Counted from the stretch's first letter, positions 17,042 through 26,691 are shown. The stretch is 64,000 bases of DNA from an uncultured Eubacteriales bacterium (GCA_934479825.1 CAKSOW010000013.1:1-64000); one strand, 5' to 3'. Notes: generated by a model not told the origin, from the sequence alone. Made by a program: numbers and translations.

Positions 17042-19330
17042 TCAATTTTCAAATTGCGCCATGCCGCATGTTTCAATCGCCTTTAAATAGGTCTTGTAAT
17101 CGATATCCGGCATACCGGCCGTATAGTGGTTGCGGCCGCTTTCATCGCCCTGCCATTCAATCAGATAGAAATGCATTCCGCTTTCTGCCGGAAGAAATGC
17201 AACCGTCTGCGAAGAATCCGCTTGTATCTTAGCTTTTCCGGTCAAAACAGTCTGACCGGTCAGAACGTCTTTTACCGTATAGGCCACCGATTTTTCTTCG
17301 GCTAAGTCATTGACTCCTACAAGCCGCAGCAGACCCTTTTCATCCGGTTCGTCGAACATAAAGCAGACAGGCGCCTGCGAACGCTTGATGTAGTGGTACG
17401 CAAGCTTCTTTGTGTAGTACCAATCTACGATCGCATCGGAGACCTGCGGCCAGCCGTCCACCAGGTTCCACCATAGAATGCCGGTTCTTCTCCATTTGCC
17501 GATGCGGAAACGTTCGATAAAATACTTTTTCGCCTCAGCCTGGGAAATCTGACTCTGCTTGACAAAATCCGAAAGCTCGTCTGCCGCGCCCCCAAACAGC
17601 GTTTCCACCTGCGAATAGGCAAGGCGGATGCGATAAGAGTATGGCCCGTTGGGGTTGGTTTCCATCATGGCGGCATGAACGAGATATTCGTCGGTCGGCG
17701 TGCCGTCCGGCTTGAAAATGACCTCCGGATTCTTCAAAAAGCGCGACAGCGACGAAACCGACGGGAATCCGTGATACCCGGTCTCACTGGCAAAATGGCT
17801 TTGTGCGTTCCGGTAAAAATTGCCCTTGAAATAGTCGCGCGGCCCCCATAAATGATCCTCGCTAGTCGGTTTTCCGGTCTTATAGGCCTCCTGTCCGACA
17901 TAGGGCGAGCTTGCCAAATACGGACGCGCATAGTCGTGCGCATGAACCGCACGCGCCACCGTCTCGCGCGTCAGGAAGTTTTCATTCGGGTCTTTGCGGT
18001 ATCCCATCCACTCCATATAAGCAAGGTCGTTCTCGTTGTCGCCTGCCCACAGAACGATGCACGCATGTTCTCTTAAACGCTTGACTACTGCGATAATTTC
18101 TTTTTCCAGGCGTTCGGCAAATTCCCTCTCTTGGGGATATACGCCGCACCCCATGCCGAAATCCTGCCAAACTACAATGCCCTTTCGGTCGCAGAATCTG
18201 TAAAATTCGTCGGATTCATATACACCGCCGCCCCAACAGCGAACGGCATTGCAGCCGATATCCTCCAACATTTCAAGCGCTTTGTCCAGTCTTTTTTCAA
18301 ACCGCGACGGGAATGCGTCTAACGGCACCCAGTTTGTGCCGAGAAGAAACGTCTTTTTCCCGTTGATCTCAAAGCAGAATTCGCCGTCGTCTCCGGCACA
18401 TTCGGTCATTAAAAGTTTGACGGTTCGCACGCCAAGCTCGGTTGTTTTCACGTCGCACAATTCGCCTGCCCGATATAGTTCGACCGTCACCGCATACAAA
18501 TTCGGCTCGCCTTGCGGACGCGGCGACCAAAACCGGCAGTTCTCTATGTGAAAATCGAACGCCCCATCGGTGTGCCACGGCACAGCGTTAAAATCGAACT
18601 CACTTTCGCCGCATTGACCGTGCACCTTGACCGTATAATCGCGTGCAAAATCTCCGTCAAGCGCTAACCGGTAGTGAAACCGCAGCGACGCCGTATGCGC
18701 TTTCGTATCCACACGGTTGGTCACAAAATAAACTTCGTTTATCCGGTCTTTCTTGGCTGGCGGCAGAAGTTTTACCTCTTTCCAAAGTCCAGCCGAAACA
18801 ATGCGCGGCATGATGTCCCAGCCAAACATGTACGAAGCCTTGCGTAAATATAACGACGCATAATTGTACGGCAGCGCATGGCTCGAAACCGGGAGCGTGT
18901 AACCGCGCGCCGCAAGGCATGCCGGCTTTATGTGAACGACTACCTCGTTTTTGCCTTGCCGAAAGCCCTCGTTTATTTCATATGGCAGGAACATATTGTC
19001 CGTCTGGCACCGAAGCACCCCATTCAGATAAATGTCAGCCACCGTGTCAATTCCCTCAAAGCGCAGAATGCCCTCGGCGTTACTCTTTTCCGGCATGTCA
19101 AAGCACGCATAATACCAGACATGCATGCTTTCAAGCTTTTCCGCTTCCAGTGTGTCTGTCGAAAAATACAAATCCGGCAAACGTTTTTCACGCATCAGGT
19201 CAAGTTCAAAATTTCCGGGGACTTCCGCCGGGATTCTCTCATATCCGAGCGCCTGTAATTCCGCAATAGTTTTCGGGTTTTCCTTTTTGCACTTTTCGTG
19301 CGGCGCATAACATAAAGTCCATTGAAACAT
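17042..19330 (-). CDS. Glycoside hydrolase family 2, beta-mannosidase-like
   Basis: 762 residues, cytoplasmic (no signal peptide). An N-terminal jelly-roll domain (VPGNFELDLM, RFEGIDTVADIYLNG), an immunoglobulin-like domain and a TIM barrel are visible. The acid/base is probably E433 in WAGDNE and the nucleophile E516 in ASETGYHG, both matching GH2 beta-mannosidases. It would remove terminal mannose from imported oligosaccharides. Its own promoter lies at 19381-19409, and the AraC regulator gene is directly upstream in the same direction. Exact substrate is not certain. Confidence 0.85.
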   Translation of the reverse strand: MFQWTLCYAPHEKCKKENPKTIAELQALGYERIPAEVPGNFELDLMREKRLPDLYFSTDTLEAEKLESMHVWYYACFDMPEKSNAEGILRFEGIDTVADIYLNGVLRCQTDNMFLPYEINEGFRQGKNEVVVHIKPACLAARGYTLPVSSHALPYNYASLYLRKASYMFGWDIMPRIVSAGLWKEVKLLPPAKKDRINEVYFVTNRVDTKAHTASLRFHYRLALDGDFARDYTVKVHGQCGESEFDFNAVPWHTDGAFDFHIENCRFWSPRPQGEPNLYAVTVELYRAGELCDVKTTELGVRTVKLLMTECAGDDGEFCFEINGKKTFLLGTNWVPLDAFPSRFEKRLDKALEMLEDIGCNAVRCWGGGVYESDEFYRFCDRKGIVVWQDFGMGCGVYPQEREFAERLEKEIIAVVKRLREHACIVLWAGDNENDLAYMEWMGYRKDPNENFLTRETVARAVHAHDYARPYLASSPYVGQEAYKTGKPTSEDHLWGPRDYFKGNFYRNAQSHFASETGYHGFPSVSSLSRFLKNPEVIFKPDGTPTDEYLVHAAMMETNPNGPYSYRIRLAYSQVETLFGGAADELSDFVKQSQISQAEAKKYFIERFRIGKWRRTGILWWNLVDGWPQVSDAIVDWYYTKKLAYHYIKRSQAPVCFMFDEPDEKGLLRLVGVNDLAEEKSVAYTVKDVLTGQTVLTGKAKIQADSSQTVAFLPAESGMHFYLIEWQGDESGRNHYTAGMPDIDYKTYLKAIETCGMAQFEN

Positions 19331-19380
19331 CGTTTTTACTTCCTTTCAGCCCTCCCTTTCCGGGCGGCATTTATAAGAAA

Positions 19381-19409
19381 AGTATAAGGCAAAACCGTTT
19401 TACTGTAAA
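19381..19409 (-). promoter_or_regulatory. Promoter of the beta-mannosidase gene
   Basis: Reading leftward: TTTACA (19409-19404), 17-bp spacer, TATACT (19386-19381). The spacer carries the palindrome AAAACGGTTTT, a possible binding site for the neighbouring AraC regulator. Confidence 0.7.
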
Positions 19410-19438
19410 GTCGAAAAGCACGGTAAAAACTAAGAAAA

Positions 19439-20329
19439 TCAACAGTCGTCCTCTCGCTTTTGCTCCATAGTGCGGTACATGCCCGGCGTCATGTCAAAGA
19501 AACGGCGAAAGACGTATAAAAAGTATTCCGACGAGGCATACCCGGCTTCAAACGCAATCTGTTTTACCGGCATATCGCTTTGAGAAAGCAGTGCGCAGGC
19601 ATATTTCAAGCGTGTCCGGTTCAGATATTCGTTAAAGGATACCCCCGTCGCCTTGTGGAACGACGAACCTAAATAATTAGCCGAAACGCATAGCGTTTTC
19701 GCAACCGACGAAACCGTTAGATCCTTTCGGAAATCCCGCAGAATGAGCGCCACCGCGCTTTGCACAAGCGACGGGTCATGCGGCACGCGTCCTTTTTCAA
19801 ACGCCGACTGCCGCAAGAGCGAAACGATCAAGTCGTTCAAAAGGCCGCGGCAGATCAGCTCATAAAAAGGCTTTTTTGCTTTCTTTTCGGCAGCAAGTTT
19901 TCTGCATATTTCTGCCAGACGCTCTCTTTCACTATCCGGAAAAACGGCGGTGCACCGCCCGGCCGCTCTTGCAAGCGCCGCGTTCAGTTCATCGGATAAA
20001 ACGCTTTCGGAAAAACGCACATTGATAAGCGAAATCTGGGTATCCGCACGCAAAGCATGAAAATCGCCATAGGTAATCAGATACGCGCTTCCGGCGCCGA
20101 CCGAATAGCTTTTGCCGTTATAAACGTGCGTGCCGTGCCCGTCCGTAATCAGCTCCCACTCCAAATAGTCGTGCCAGTGCGGCGGCCAGAACCGCCCCTC
20201 TTCCAATGTCGATTCGCGCACCAAGAATCCGTCCTCCAACGTCCCATCCAATTCCCAAAGCATGGACTTTTCGCCGTTTTTCCGGATCTCCGCCCGGACA
20301 CTCTCCGGTTTCTTTCCGCGCTCTGTCAT
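19439..20329 (-). CDS. AraC family transcriptional regulator
   Basis: 296 residues. The N-terminal cupin sensor has the metal-binding-like PPHWHDYLEWELITDGHGTH stretch (about residues 48-70). The C-terminal domain has two helix-turn-helix units (LTVSSVAKTLCVSANYLGSSFHKATG and MPVKQIAFEAGYASSEYFLYVFRRFF) ending in the family's TPGMYR signature. The start codon overlaps the stop of the uracil-DNA glycosylase gene (ATGA), so the two are co-transcribed. It probably controls the downstream beta-mannosidase gene. The ligand is unknown. Confidence 0.9.
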   Translation of the reverse strand: MTERGKKPESVRAEIRKNGEKSMLWELDGTLEDGFLVRESTLEEGRFWPPHWHDYLEWELITDGHGTHVYNGKSYSVGAGSAYLITYGDFHALRADTQISLINVRFSESVLSDELNAALARAAGRCTAVFPDSERERLAEICRKLAAEKKAKKPFYELICRGLLNDLIVSLLRQSAFEKGRVPHDPSLVQSAVALILRDFRKDLTVSSVAKTLCVSANYLGSSFHKATGVSFNEYLNRTRLKYACALLSQSDMPVKQIAFEAGYASSEYFLYVFRRFFDMTPGMYRTMEQKREDDC

Positions 20330-20955
20330 ACCGATTCTCCGTTCTCCGCCTTTTCCGCTTCTTCGCGTTCCAAAGCCTTGACACGGCGCGCAATTTCACG
20401 CATATCGATCAACATATCTTCTCTTTTGGACGCGTCGCGTAATAAAGCCGACGGATGATAGACCGCGCACATGTCGTAACCGCCCTTTTGAAACCATTTC
20501 CCGTGTTCGGCAGTAATGCGGAATTTCGGCTTAATCAGCCGGCCGGCGGAAATGCGGCCGAGACACACTAAAATTTTCGGTTTTACAAGCCGGAGCTGGG
20601 CGCGCAGATGATTGATGCAAACATCCTCTTCCTCCGGCAGCGGGTCGCGGTTGTGCGGCGGACGGCATTTAAGAATATTCGCAATATAAACGCTTTCGCG
20701 CGGCAGATCGACCGCGTCAAAATAGCGGTCGAGCAACTGTCCCGACGCACCGACAAACGGAATTCCCTGTAAATCCTCGCTCTCGCCCGGCGCTTCGCCG
20801 ATAAACATAATACGCGAATTTCTGTTTCCGCAGCCGAATACCGTGTTTGTCTTTGTTTTGTATAAGGAACAGCCTGTGCAGTCCGCGCACTTCTGTTCAA
20901 GCGCCGCCCATTCCGTTTCGATTTCTTTGTTTTTACTTTCCAAGCTGTCGTTCAT
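20326..20955 (-). CDS. Type 4 uracil-DNA glycosylase (Fe-S)
   Basis: 209 residues from the ATG at 20955 (GGAG upstream). A longer in-frame start at 21039 is rejected because its ATG lies inside the -10/-35 spacer of the gene's promoter and has no ribosome binding site. The four iron-sulfur cysteines are visible (CADCTGC near the N-terminus; ILKC and EDVC about 17 residues apart). The catalytic GEAPGESEDLQGIPFVGASGQLLD motif and the VYHPSALLRD loop are intact. It removes uracil from DNA at the start of base excision repair. Confidence 0.9.
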   Translation of the reverse strand: MNDSLESKNKEIETEWAALEQKCADCTGCSLYKTKTNTVFGCGNRNSRIMFIGEAPGESEDLQGIPFVGASGQLLDRYFDAVDLPRESVYIANILKCRPPHNRDPLPEEEDVCINHLRAQLRLVKPKILVCLGRISAGRLIKPKFRITAEHGKWFQKGGYDMCAVYHPSALLRDASKREDMLIDMREIARRVKALEREEAEKAENGESV

Positions 20956-21030
20956 GCGCCGCAGTTCTCCGTTTTTTCCGTTTTTCTCAAAATCAAAGCT
21001 GAAAAACTCGTTTGTATAATCGCTATAAAC

Positions 21031-21059
21031 AGTATACATGGTTTTGATGAAAAAATCAA
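21031..21059 (-). promoter_or_regulatory. Promoter of the uracil-DNA glycosylase/AraC operon
   Basis: Reading leftward: TTGATT (21059-21054), 17-bp spacer, TATACT (21036-21031). It overlaps the last codons of mecA and decides the glycosylase start at 20955. Confidence 0.6.
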
Positions 21060-21703
21060 GTCCCGGAGAAGGCTCCCCATAAAGTTTCCACAGCCTTTTC
21101 AGAAATCAGATTTTTTCCGTGTTCCGAAAGCTTTGCAAACGTCATGCGGTCGGCAAAAACAACATCGGCATATTCGCCGAGATAAGAAAAACGATCCGCC
21201 TCGTCATCAGGGAAATTCTCTGCGTTCTGTATAAAGCTAGGCAATCTGCGCGGAAAGCAGATCCACAGATAATAACAATCGTCAAGCATATACAACGCCG
21301 ATTCACCGCGGAAGTCTCCTTTATGCATGCGCACACACAGGTCGGCTAAGTCATCGATCTCTTTGGACACGGCTATGTATTCTTTCCGACCGCGGTCGTC
21401 GCCGGAAAAGCGATATTTTTTGCGAAAAACGCTCTTTTCCTCCTCCGGCTCGGGCAGGATCCGGCTCCGGCGCGTTAAAAACAGTTCACAGCTCCCGTCA
21501 GGCGCCGGAAAAGCCTGTACATAGATCTTGGCGTGCTTTGTATCGAACCCGGTTTCGGTATGGGCACGGTCAAGAAGCCGTCTTAACGCTGTGCGCGAAA
21601 AGCCGGAATCTTCGGGAGCGTTTCCCGAAAGTCCGAATTCTTTCATGTCCTGCGATGACAGCATAATTTTTAATTTTACCGAATTGACGAGGATGAATTC
21701 CAT
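21056..21703 (-). CDS. mecA: MecA-like adaptor protein for the ClpC protease
   Basis: 215 residues from the ATG at 21703 (MEFILVNSVKLKIMLSSQDM). The N-terminal domain (about residues 1-75) matches the MecA/YpbH substrate-binding domain with its FSRTALRRLLDRAHTETGF segment. A variable acidic linker (PEPEEEKS) follows, then a C-terminal domain ending in FSYLGEYADVVFADRMTFAKLSEHGKNL, which is typical of MecA. MecA hands target proteins to ClpCP, as with competence factor ComK in Bacillus. The ribosome binding site is weak. It has its own promoter at 21777-21806. Confidence 0.85.
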   Translation of the reverse strand: MEFILVNSVKLKIMLSSQDMKEFGLSGNAPEDSGFSRTALRRLLDRAHTETGFDTKHAKIYVQAFPAPDGSCELFLTRRSRILPEPEEEKSVFRKKYRFSGDDRGRKEYIAVSKEIDDLADLCVRMHKGDFRGESALYMLDDCYYLWICFPRRLPSFIQNAENFPDDEADRFSYLGEYADVVFADRMTFAKLSEHGKNLISEKAVETLWGAFSGT

Positions 21704-21776
21704 AGATCGAACAAAACCTGCCTTTCCGCTTTGGGCGCAGTGCCGCAAAAGTTCCCTGCACGGCGCCTTTTTTAAT

Positions 21777-21806
21777 ATTATAATCGAAAACAGGCGGTTT
21801 TGTCAC
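21777..21806 (-). promoter_or_regulatory. Promoter of mecA
   Basis: Reading leftward: GTGACA (21806-21801), 18-bp spacer, TATAAT (21782-21777). Confidence 0.6.
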
Positions 21807-21938
21807 TGCAAAATATATGGAAATACGGCGAAATCGGTAAAAAAGAGGCGGTAATTTCCGCTACTTCCGAAAGCAGTTGACATGTCAGCCGGAATTTTCC
21901 GGAACAGCCATTCTTTCAAGTGTTTTTCGCCCTTATTC

Positions 21939-21967
21939 TTGACAAACAGATATTTTTATTGTATCAT
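21939..21967 (+). promoter_or_regulatory. Promoter of the parvulin gene
   Basis: TTGACA (21939-21944), 17-bp spacer and TATCAT (21962-21967), with a short leader of about 40 nt to the ATG. Together with the mecA promoter it accounts for the 308-bp divergent gap. Confidence 0.75.
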
Positions 21968-22011
21968 TATAGAAGTTTCCAAAAACAATATCCAAAGAAA
22001 GGATCTCCCCC

Positions 22012-22782
22012 ATGAACGACAAAATTTTAGCAACCGTAGCCGGCAGTCCCATCACCGAATCAGAGGTATCCGGCATGATAGGCGAGCTTGCCGCACGCGG
22101 ACAAAACTATGATAATCCCCAAGGACGCGCCGTCATTCTCGAACAGCTCATCTCCAACAAGCTTCTTCTGGCCGACGCTCGCAAGAATCTTTATGAGCAT
22201 TCGCCGGAATTCAAGGCACAGCTTGAAAGAGTCAAAGAGGACATGCTTGTCAACTTCGCCATGGCCAAGGTTCTCGAAACCGTAAAGCCGGTGACGGACG
22301 AAGAAGCAAAAGCCTATTTTGAAGAGCACAAGGAAAAATTTGTTTCGGGCGACACCGTCAATGCAAGCCATATTTTAGTCGATTCCGCCGAAAAGGCAAC
22401 CGAACTTTTAAACGACATCAACGCCGGAAAAATTTCGTTTGAGGATGCCGCAAGAAAGCACAGCTCCTGCCCGTCGAGCGAAAACGGCGGCAATCTTGGC
22501 GAATTCACGCGCGGACAAATGGTTCCCGAATTTGATCAAGCTGTTTTCTCTATGAATGAGGGAGAAGTGAAAGGCCCGGTCAAGACGCAGTTTGGGTATC
22601 ATTTGATCAAGCTCAACAGCAAAAACGCTGCAAAGCCTTTTGAATTTGCCGACATCAAGGATCAGATCAAACAGATGATATACAAGGAACGCCAGCAAAA
22701 GGCCATTCAGAGCAAGATCAACCAATTAAAGATTCTCTATCCGGTAGACAAGGCGTCCACCACATCCGGCTTTCAAATATAA
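22012..22782 (+). CDS. Parvulin-type peptidyl-prolyl isomerase
   Basis: 256 residues without signal peptide, so cytoplasmic, unlike PrsA. The N-terminal helical SurA/trigger-like part (about residues 1-105) is followed by the PpiC domain (about 108-205) with VNASHILV, HSSCPSSENGGNLGEFTRGQMVPEFDQAVFSM and VKTQFGYHLIKL, all family hallmarks. A C-terminal helix completes the fold. AAAGAAAGG precedes the ATG. Likely a ribosome-associated or general folding catalyst. Directly downstream begins the large noncoding palindromic element. Confidence 0.9.
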   Translation: MNDKILATVAGSPITESEVSGMIGELAARGQNYDNPQGRAVILEQLISNKLLLADARKNLYEHSPEFKAQLERVKEDMLVNFAMAKVLETVKPVTDEEAKAYFEEHKEKFVSGDTVNASHILVDSAEKATELLNDINAGKISFEDAARKHSSCPSSENGGNLGEFTRGQMVPEFDQAVFSMNEGEVKGPVKTQFGYHLIKLNSKNAAKPFEFADIKDQIKQMIYKERQQKAIQSKINQLKILYPVDKASTTSGFQI

Positions 22783-24240
22783 GGGCTGCTCGCCCTTAAA
22801 CCTCGTCCGCTTTTCTTAAAAGAAAAGCGGAGCAAAAGAATTTGAATTTGACCCACGATGGTTTGCATACTCAAACCATCGTGGGTCTGTTACTTTTCCG
22901 GAAAAGCCCGGAAAAAGGCTCTTAGGGAAACTTTTCTTTTCTCGAAAAGTTTCCAAAAGACTTGGAAAGAGTGCTTTTCGTTTCGCGAAAAGCATATAAG
23001 GGACGGTTTTAATGTTACTTTTTCGCTTGTACGAAAAAGTAACCAAAAGAGACATTTTTACGTTCTTTTTGCTTCTGCAAAAAGAACCAAAAAGCAGCCG
23101 CGAGGGTTGCGACCCTCCCGACTCCCGGGGAGCGGTTCAAAATTCCGAGCGGTGGATTACTTGCTAAACCGCAAGCTATGTATCTATCAGAAAACTTCTA
23201 CGAAAATTTGCAACCTTGTGCCATACCGCTCGGAGTATTTTGAACCGGTGCGAGACGGCGGTTTTACTGCGTAAGGATTTGCGAGTTTTTATAAAAAGGC
23301 AGGCTCTGATTTGGGCGGACAGTAGGTTATGTGTTTCATAAAATGGGGGAGTTTGGTAGAAAGTTGTTATTTTGAGCAACAGATTATAGCTTTACAGGAA
23401 AAGAAAAGCTTGGTGAGAGATTTTTTTGCGAACAGAAAGTTATTTACCGAAAAAGGGATAGTTTCAGGTGAGAATGCAAAATTTCAAGTTTTCTGCACAG
23501 AAACGCATTTCGGAGGAATCAAAATTTTTTTACCTGTCCGCATGGCTTTGAGGTACCCCCAAGCCATGGTTTTGCGCCAAACTTTCCACCAGCCCACATC
23601 CCGTTTGTGTTATGCTAAGCCTTGATTTTGCTCCAACTTTTCCACCAACCTACGCCAATTTTCCACTCCCACTGCACCAAAGATAACGTGCAGTTTCTCT
23701 TTTAAACAACTGTTTGCGGCGGCAAGCCCGCACAACACTTTCGATTGTCCACAAAACCCGATTCTGCGCTTTATCCGCAGTCACCCTTTCGCACCGGTTC
23801 AAAACATGGCCGTGCGTTTTGCGCACTAACAAACTTTTGCAAAAAATCTTAATGCACTGAACCTTTCAAATTTCACCAATAATTCCGCCGCACGGGTTTT
23901 GAACCGCACCCCGGGAGTCCAGAGGGCCGCCGCCCTCGGTGTACTTTTTGGTTACTTTTTCGTACAAGCGAAAAAGTAACACAAAAACCGTCTCCTTTCT
24001 TGCTTTTAGCGAAACGAAAAGTACGTATATTGTCCCTTAGGGAAATTTTCGGGAAAAATCAAATTTCCCTAAGAGTCTCTTTCCAGGCTTTTCGAGAAAC
24101 GAAAAGCACTCTTTCCGGGCTTTCCGGAAAAAACAGCAAACGCCCGATGGTAAAACCATCGGGCGCACAAATTTGCATTCTTTTCCCACACACTTTTCTT
24201 AAAAGAAAAGTGTGTGCAACCTAAGGGCAAACAGCCCTTG
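22781..24240. repeat. Large nested palindromic noncoding element, copy 1
   Basis: This fills a convergent gene junction. Hairpins in order: AAGGGC/GCCCTT (22781-22797), CCGCTTTTCTT/AAGAAAAGCGG (22807-22830), CCCACGATGGTTTG and complement (22852-22885), GCTTTTCG/CGAAAAGC type (about 22972-22993), GTTACTTTTTCG/CGAAAAAGTAAC (23014-23043), GTTCTTTTTGC/GCAAAAAGAAC (23062-23087), GAGGGT/ACCCTC (23102-23117) and a long stem (23134-23152 with 23226-23246). After a core of about 550 bp the same types return mirrored: long stem (23795-23815 with 23890-23906), GTTAC stem (23951-23980), CGCCCGATGGT (24141-24165), CTTTTCTT (24187-24216) and AAGGGC (24223-24239). No gene is seen in it. Confidence 0.85.
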
Positions 24241-24241
24241 C

Positions 24242-26617
24242 CTATGCCTTTTTGCGGATCGTGTATACCGCATTTCCAAGCGGCGACAGGCGTCTGTCCA
24301 CTGTCTCATAGTCCGGACGGTCGGAACGCTTCGTGAAAATATAACCGTTTGGCAACGCCACCTCGCCAGCCACTCCGTCTGCCTTTTCCACCGTAAGCTT
24401 AATCTCGTCCCCCTCTCGTACCCATGAAACACTCACCTTTCCGGCAACCGTCTCATAGAAGGCCGATGCATTGTCAAGCGTCGGAATAAAGGCCGGATTG
24501 ACGCGGATATAGGCCGGATTGTCCTTGTGCGGATTAACTTCAAGCCCTGCAATATGGCGGATAAAGAACCCGGAAATGTCCGACATAAAGTGATGATTGA
24601 GCGAAGTCTCATAACCGTTGACCGTCGCATTGAATGTCTCCGGATTGGAAACAAGACCGAATTTATCCACCCAAATACCGTAAGATGGCGCGTCTGTGCG
24701 CGTAATGAGCTTGTAGGCAAGCTCTGCGTCGCCGTGAAGCGCCAGTGTGCGGAATAAGATGCGCACTCCGATCATGCCGCAGTTAAAGTGATCATCCGCC
24801 TCGTGTACAAATTCCAGAAGCCGGCGGTATGCCTCCGGCTTTTCGCCCTTTTCAAAAATGTCATAGTACAGTCCCATCGCCTGCGCCGCCTGACACGTTC
24901 CGCGCATGGTCATGGTATCGTAATCGATCATCCGGCCGCGCACAGCCGCGAGGAGTTCTTTGCCGAGGGTGTCGGCAAAGACGCTTTGCGCTTTCATGCC
25001 GCATACGTCAAATAAAAATTTCGCTTTGCGGCAGATATTGACGCAGGTAATCGTGTCGGAAACCTCTGTCGGGCAGACATGGTTGGAACCTCCGGCACGC
25101 ATGGCATGACACCAGTCGCCAAGACCGATACAGATACTGCCGTCCGGACTGCGGCGCTTGGCAATATAATTGAGATAGCGCATGACCGCCGTCGAACAAA
25201 GCTCAAACAATTCTTTATTACCGCGGTAAATATACGCCTGATACGGCAGTTCCACGATCACCTGATCCCAGACCGGCCCGTTGCCCCAGGCATAGCCCCA
25301 ACCGCTGGTCGGAATGATGCCCGGAAGCGCACCGTCCTCACGCTGGGCGGCGCAGATCATCTTCAACCATTGTTTCCAGCTGTGCTCCACAGCAAGATTC
25401 TGTATCATGTGTTCAGCCGACATGCCTGCGTCGCCCGTCCAACCGTTCTTTTCCCTGTGCGGACAATCGGTCGGAAAATAGACAAAGTTGGCAAGGTCGC
25501 TGATACGTGCGTTGCGCTGTAAAGCGTTTGCAATGCGGTCAGAGCAAGAGAAATTGCCGCGTTCGGCTATGTCGCTGTTCTGCACCAGCATGGTAACCGT
25601 CTCGTCTGAAATCTGTTCTTTTTCCGCACCGATCAAGAAGAAGTAGCGTGCCCCGTGATAGGTAAACGACGGAATATATTCCTCCACGCCCTCGCCTTTG
25701 CAGATATAAATATCTCTCTGGCAGAAACCGAACGGATAGAACCTCTGAATGTTTTCATAGCAAACGCCGCCGTCTGCCTCACAATATTCCGACGCCTGTA
25801 AAATGATTTTTTGCCCTTTTTTGCCCTTGATCCTTAGACGCGGCACACAAGCCGTGTTTTCGGAAAATTCAAAAACATAGCCTTTTTCGTCTGCCTCCGG
25901 TTTGTAAAACGTCTTTTGGGAAATTTCTTTGGCGTCCGGACGGATAGCCTCCGGGCATTGGATCGGCATCTGATAGCCCTCATAAATCTTTACCGGCTTC
26001 AATTCCTTGGTGACAACGATCTTGTCGGTATCGTTATAGCACGTTTTGCCGCGTGCCGGATCGGTCGGAAGAGCCGCGCACCACCCGCTGTCGTCAAAAC
26101 CGGGTAAATTCCAGTCGTCTGTTTCTTTGGTAGCGTCGTAAAATTCACCGCTCCGAAGATCGTCAAAATAGATGGGCGACGGTGCGCATTTGAAGCTTTC
26201 ATCCGCTTCAAAACTCATTTTTTGCTCGCCGATTTCAGCCTCAAAACCAAACGCCAGCTTGGGAGCAGAACGGAACAGCGCCTTTTCAAAATCCCAGATA
26301 AAACCGCCGATGTTGTTGGACATTCCGTTGCCGAGTAAGAAAGCAAAGCAGTTTTTTCCCTCTGTCAGATAGTCTGTCACATCATAAGTATCATAAAAAA
26401 TGATATCATCGGGATTGGTGATACACGGAGCAAGCCGTGATGCGGTAAGTTCCGTTCCATTGACCCAAAACCGGTAAAATCCGGTTGATGTAAGGGTTGC
26501 CGTCGCTTTGTCCGGCTTTTTTTCCAAAGCAAACGTTTTTCGTATGTACGGCGCGTTTACCGGCTTTTCGTAGGTGGCGAAAGCGTTTGTCGCCTTGATA
26601 AATTTTGTAGAAATCAT
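24242..26617 (-). CDS. Alpha-L-rhamnosidase-like glycoside hydrolase (GH78)
   Basis: 791 residues, no signal peptide. N-terminal beta domains include the rhamnosidase lectin-like part (FYRFWVNGTELTASRLAPCITNPDDIIFYDTYDVTDYL). The (alpha/alpha)6 barrel carries the family's hallmark TDCPHREKNGWTGDAGMSAE followed by YFPTD..., and the aromatic GLGDWCHAMRAGGSNHVCPTEVSDT segment. A C-terminal beta domain closes it. It would release rhamnose from plant or host glycosides taken up by the cell. It is transcribed alone from a promoter at 26663-26691, with a perfect 16-bp palindrome in the leader. Confidence 0.85.
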   Translation of the reverse strand: MISTKFIKATNAFATYEKPVNAPYIRKTFALEKKPDKATATLTSTGFYRFWVNGTELTASRLAPCITNPDDIIFYDTYDVTDYLTEGKNCFAFLLGNGMSNNIGGFIWDFEKALFRSAPKLAFGFEAEIGEQKMSFEADESFKCAPSPIYFDDLRSGEFYDATKETDDWNLPGFDDSGWCAALPTDPARGKTCYNDTDKIVVTKELKPVKIYEGYQMPIQCPEAIRPDAKEISQKTFYKPEADEKGYVFEFSENTACVPRLRIKGKKGQKIILQASEYCEADGGVCYENIQRFYPFGFCQRDIYICKGEGVEEYIPSFTYHGARYFFLIGAEKEQISDETVTMLVQNSDIAERGNFSCSDRIANALQRNARISDLANFVYFPTDCPHREKNGWTGDAGMSAEHMIQNLAVEHSWKQWLKMICAAQREDGALPGIIPTSGWGYAWGNGPVWDQVIVELPYQAYIYRGNKELFELCSTAVMRYLNYIAKRRSPDGSICIGLGDWCHAMRAGGSNHVCPTEVSDTITCVNICRKAKFLFDVCGMKAQSVFADTLGKELLAAVRGRMIDYDTMTMRGTCQAAQAMGLYYDIFEKGEKPEAYRRLLEFVHEADDHFNCGMIGVRILFRTLALHGDAELAYKLITRTDAPSYGIWVDKFGLVSNPETFNATVNGYETSLNHHFMSDISGFFIRHIAGLEVNPHKDNPAYIRVNPAFIPTLDNASAFYETVAGKVSVSWVREGDEIKLTVEKADGVAGEVALPNGYIFTKRSDRPDYETVDRRLSPLGNAVYTIRKKA

Positions 26618-26631
26618 TGATATTTCCGCCT

Positions 26632-26647
26632 TTCGTTTATAAACGAA
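26632..26647. promoter_or_regulatory. Perfect 16-bp palindrome in the rhamnosidase leader, candidate operator
   Basis: TTCGTTTATAAACGAA is fully self-complementary and lies between the promoter and the ribosome binding site of the rhamnosidase gene, where a repressor would block transcription. The regulator is not known. Confidence 0.5.
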
Positions 26648-26662
26648 CTCTCTCCAACACCC

Positions 26663-26691
26663 ATTGTATCATGCCGGAACGCATTTGTAAA
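26663..26691 (-). promoter_or_regulatory. Promoter of the rhamnosidase gene
   Basis: Reading leftward: TTTACA (26691-26686), 17-bp spacer, TACAAT (26668-26663). Confidence 0.65.

Noticed and set aside
23329..23625. A 98-codon open frame in the core of palindromic element copy 1
   Set aside because: The equivalent frame in copy 2 (from 51666) stops after about 13 codons although the DNA is similar, so the core is not protein-coding.
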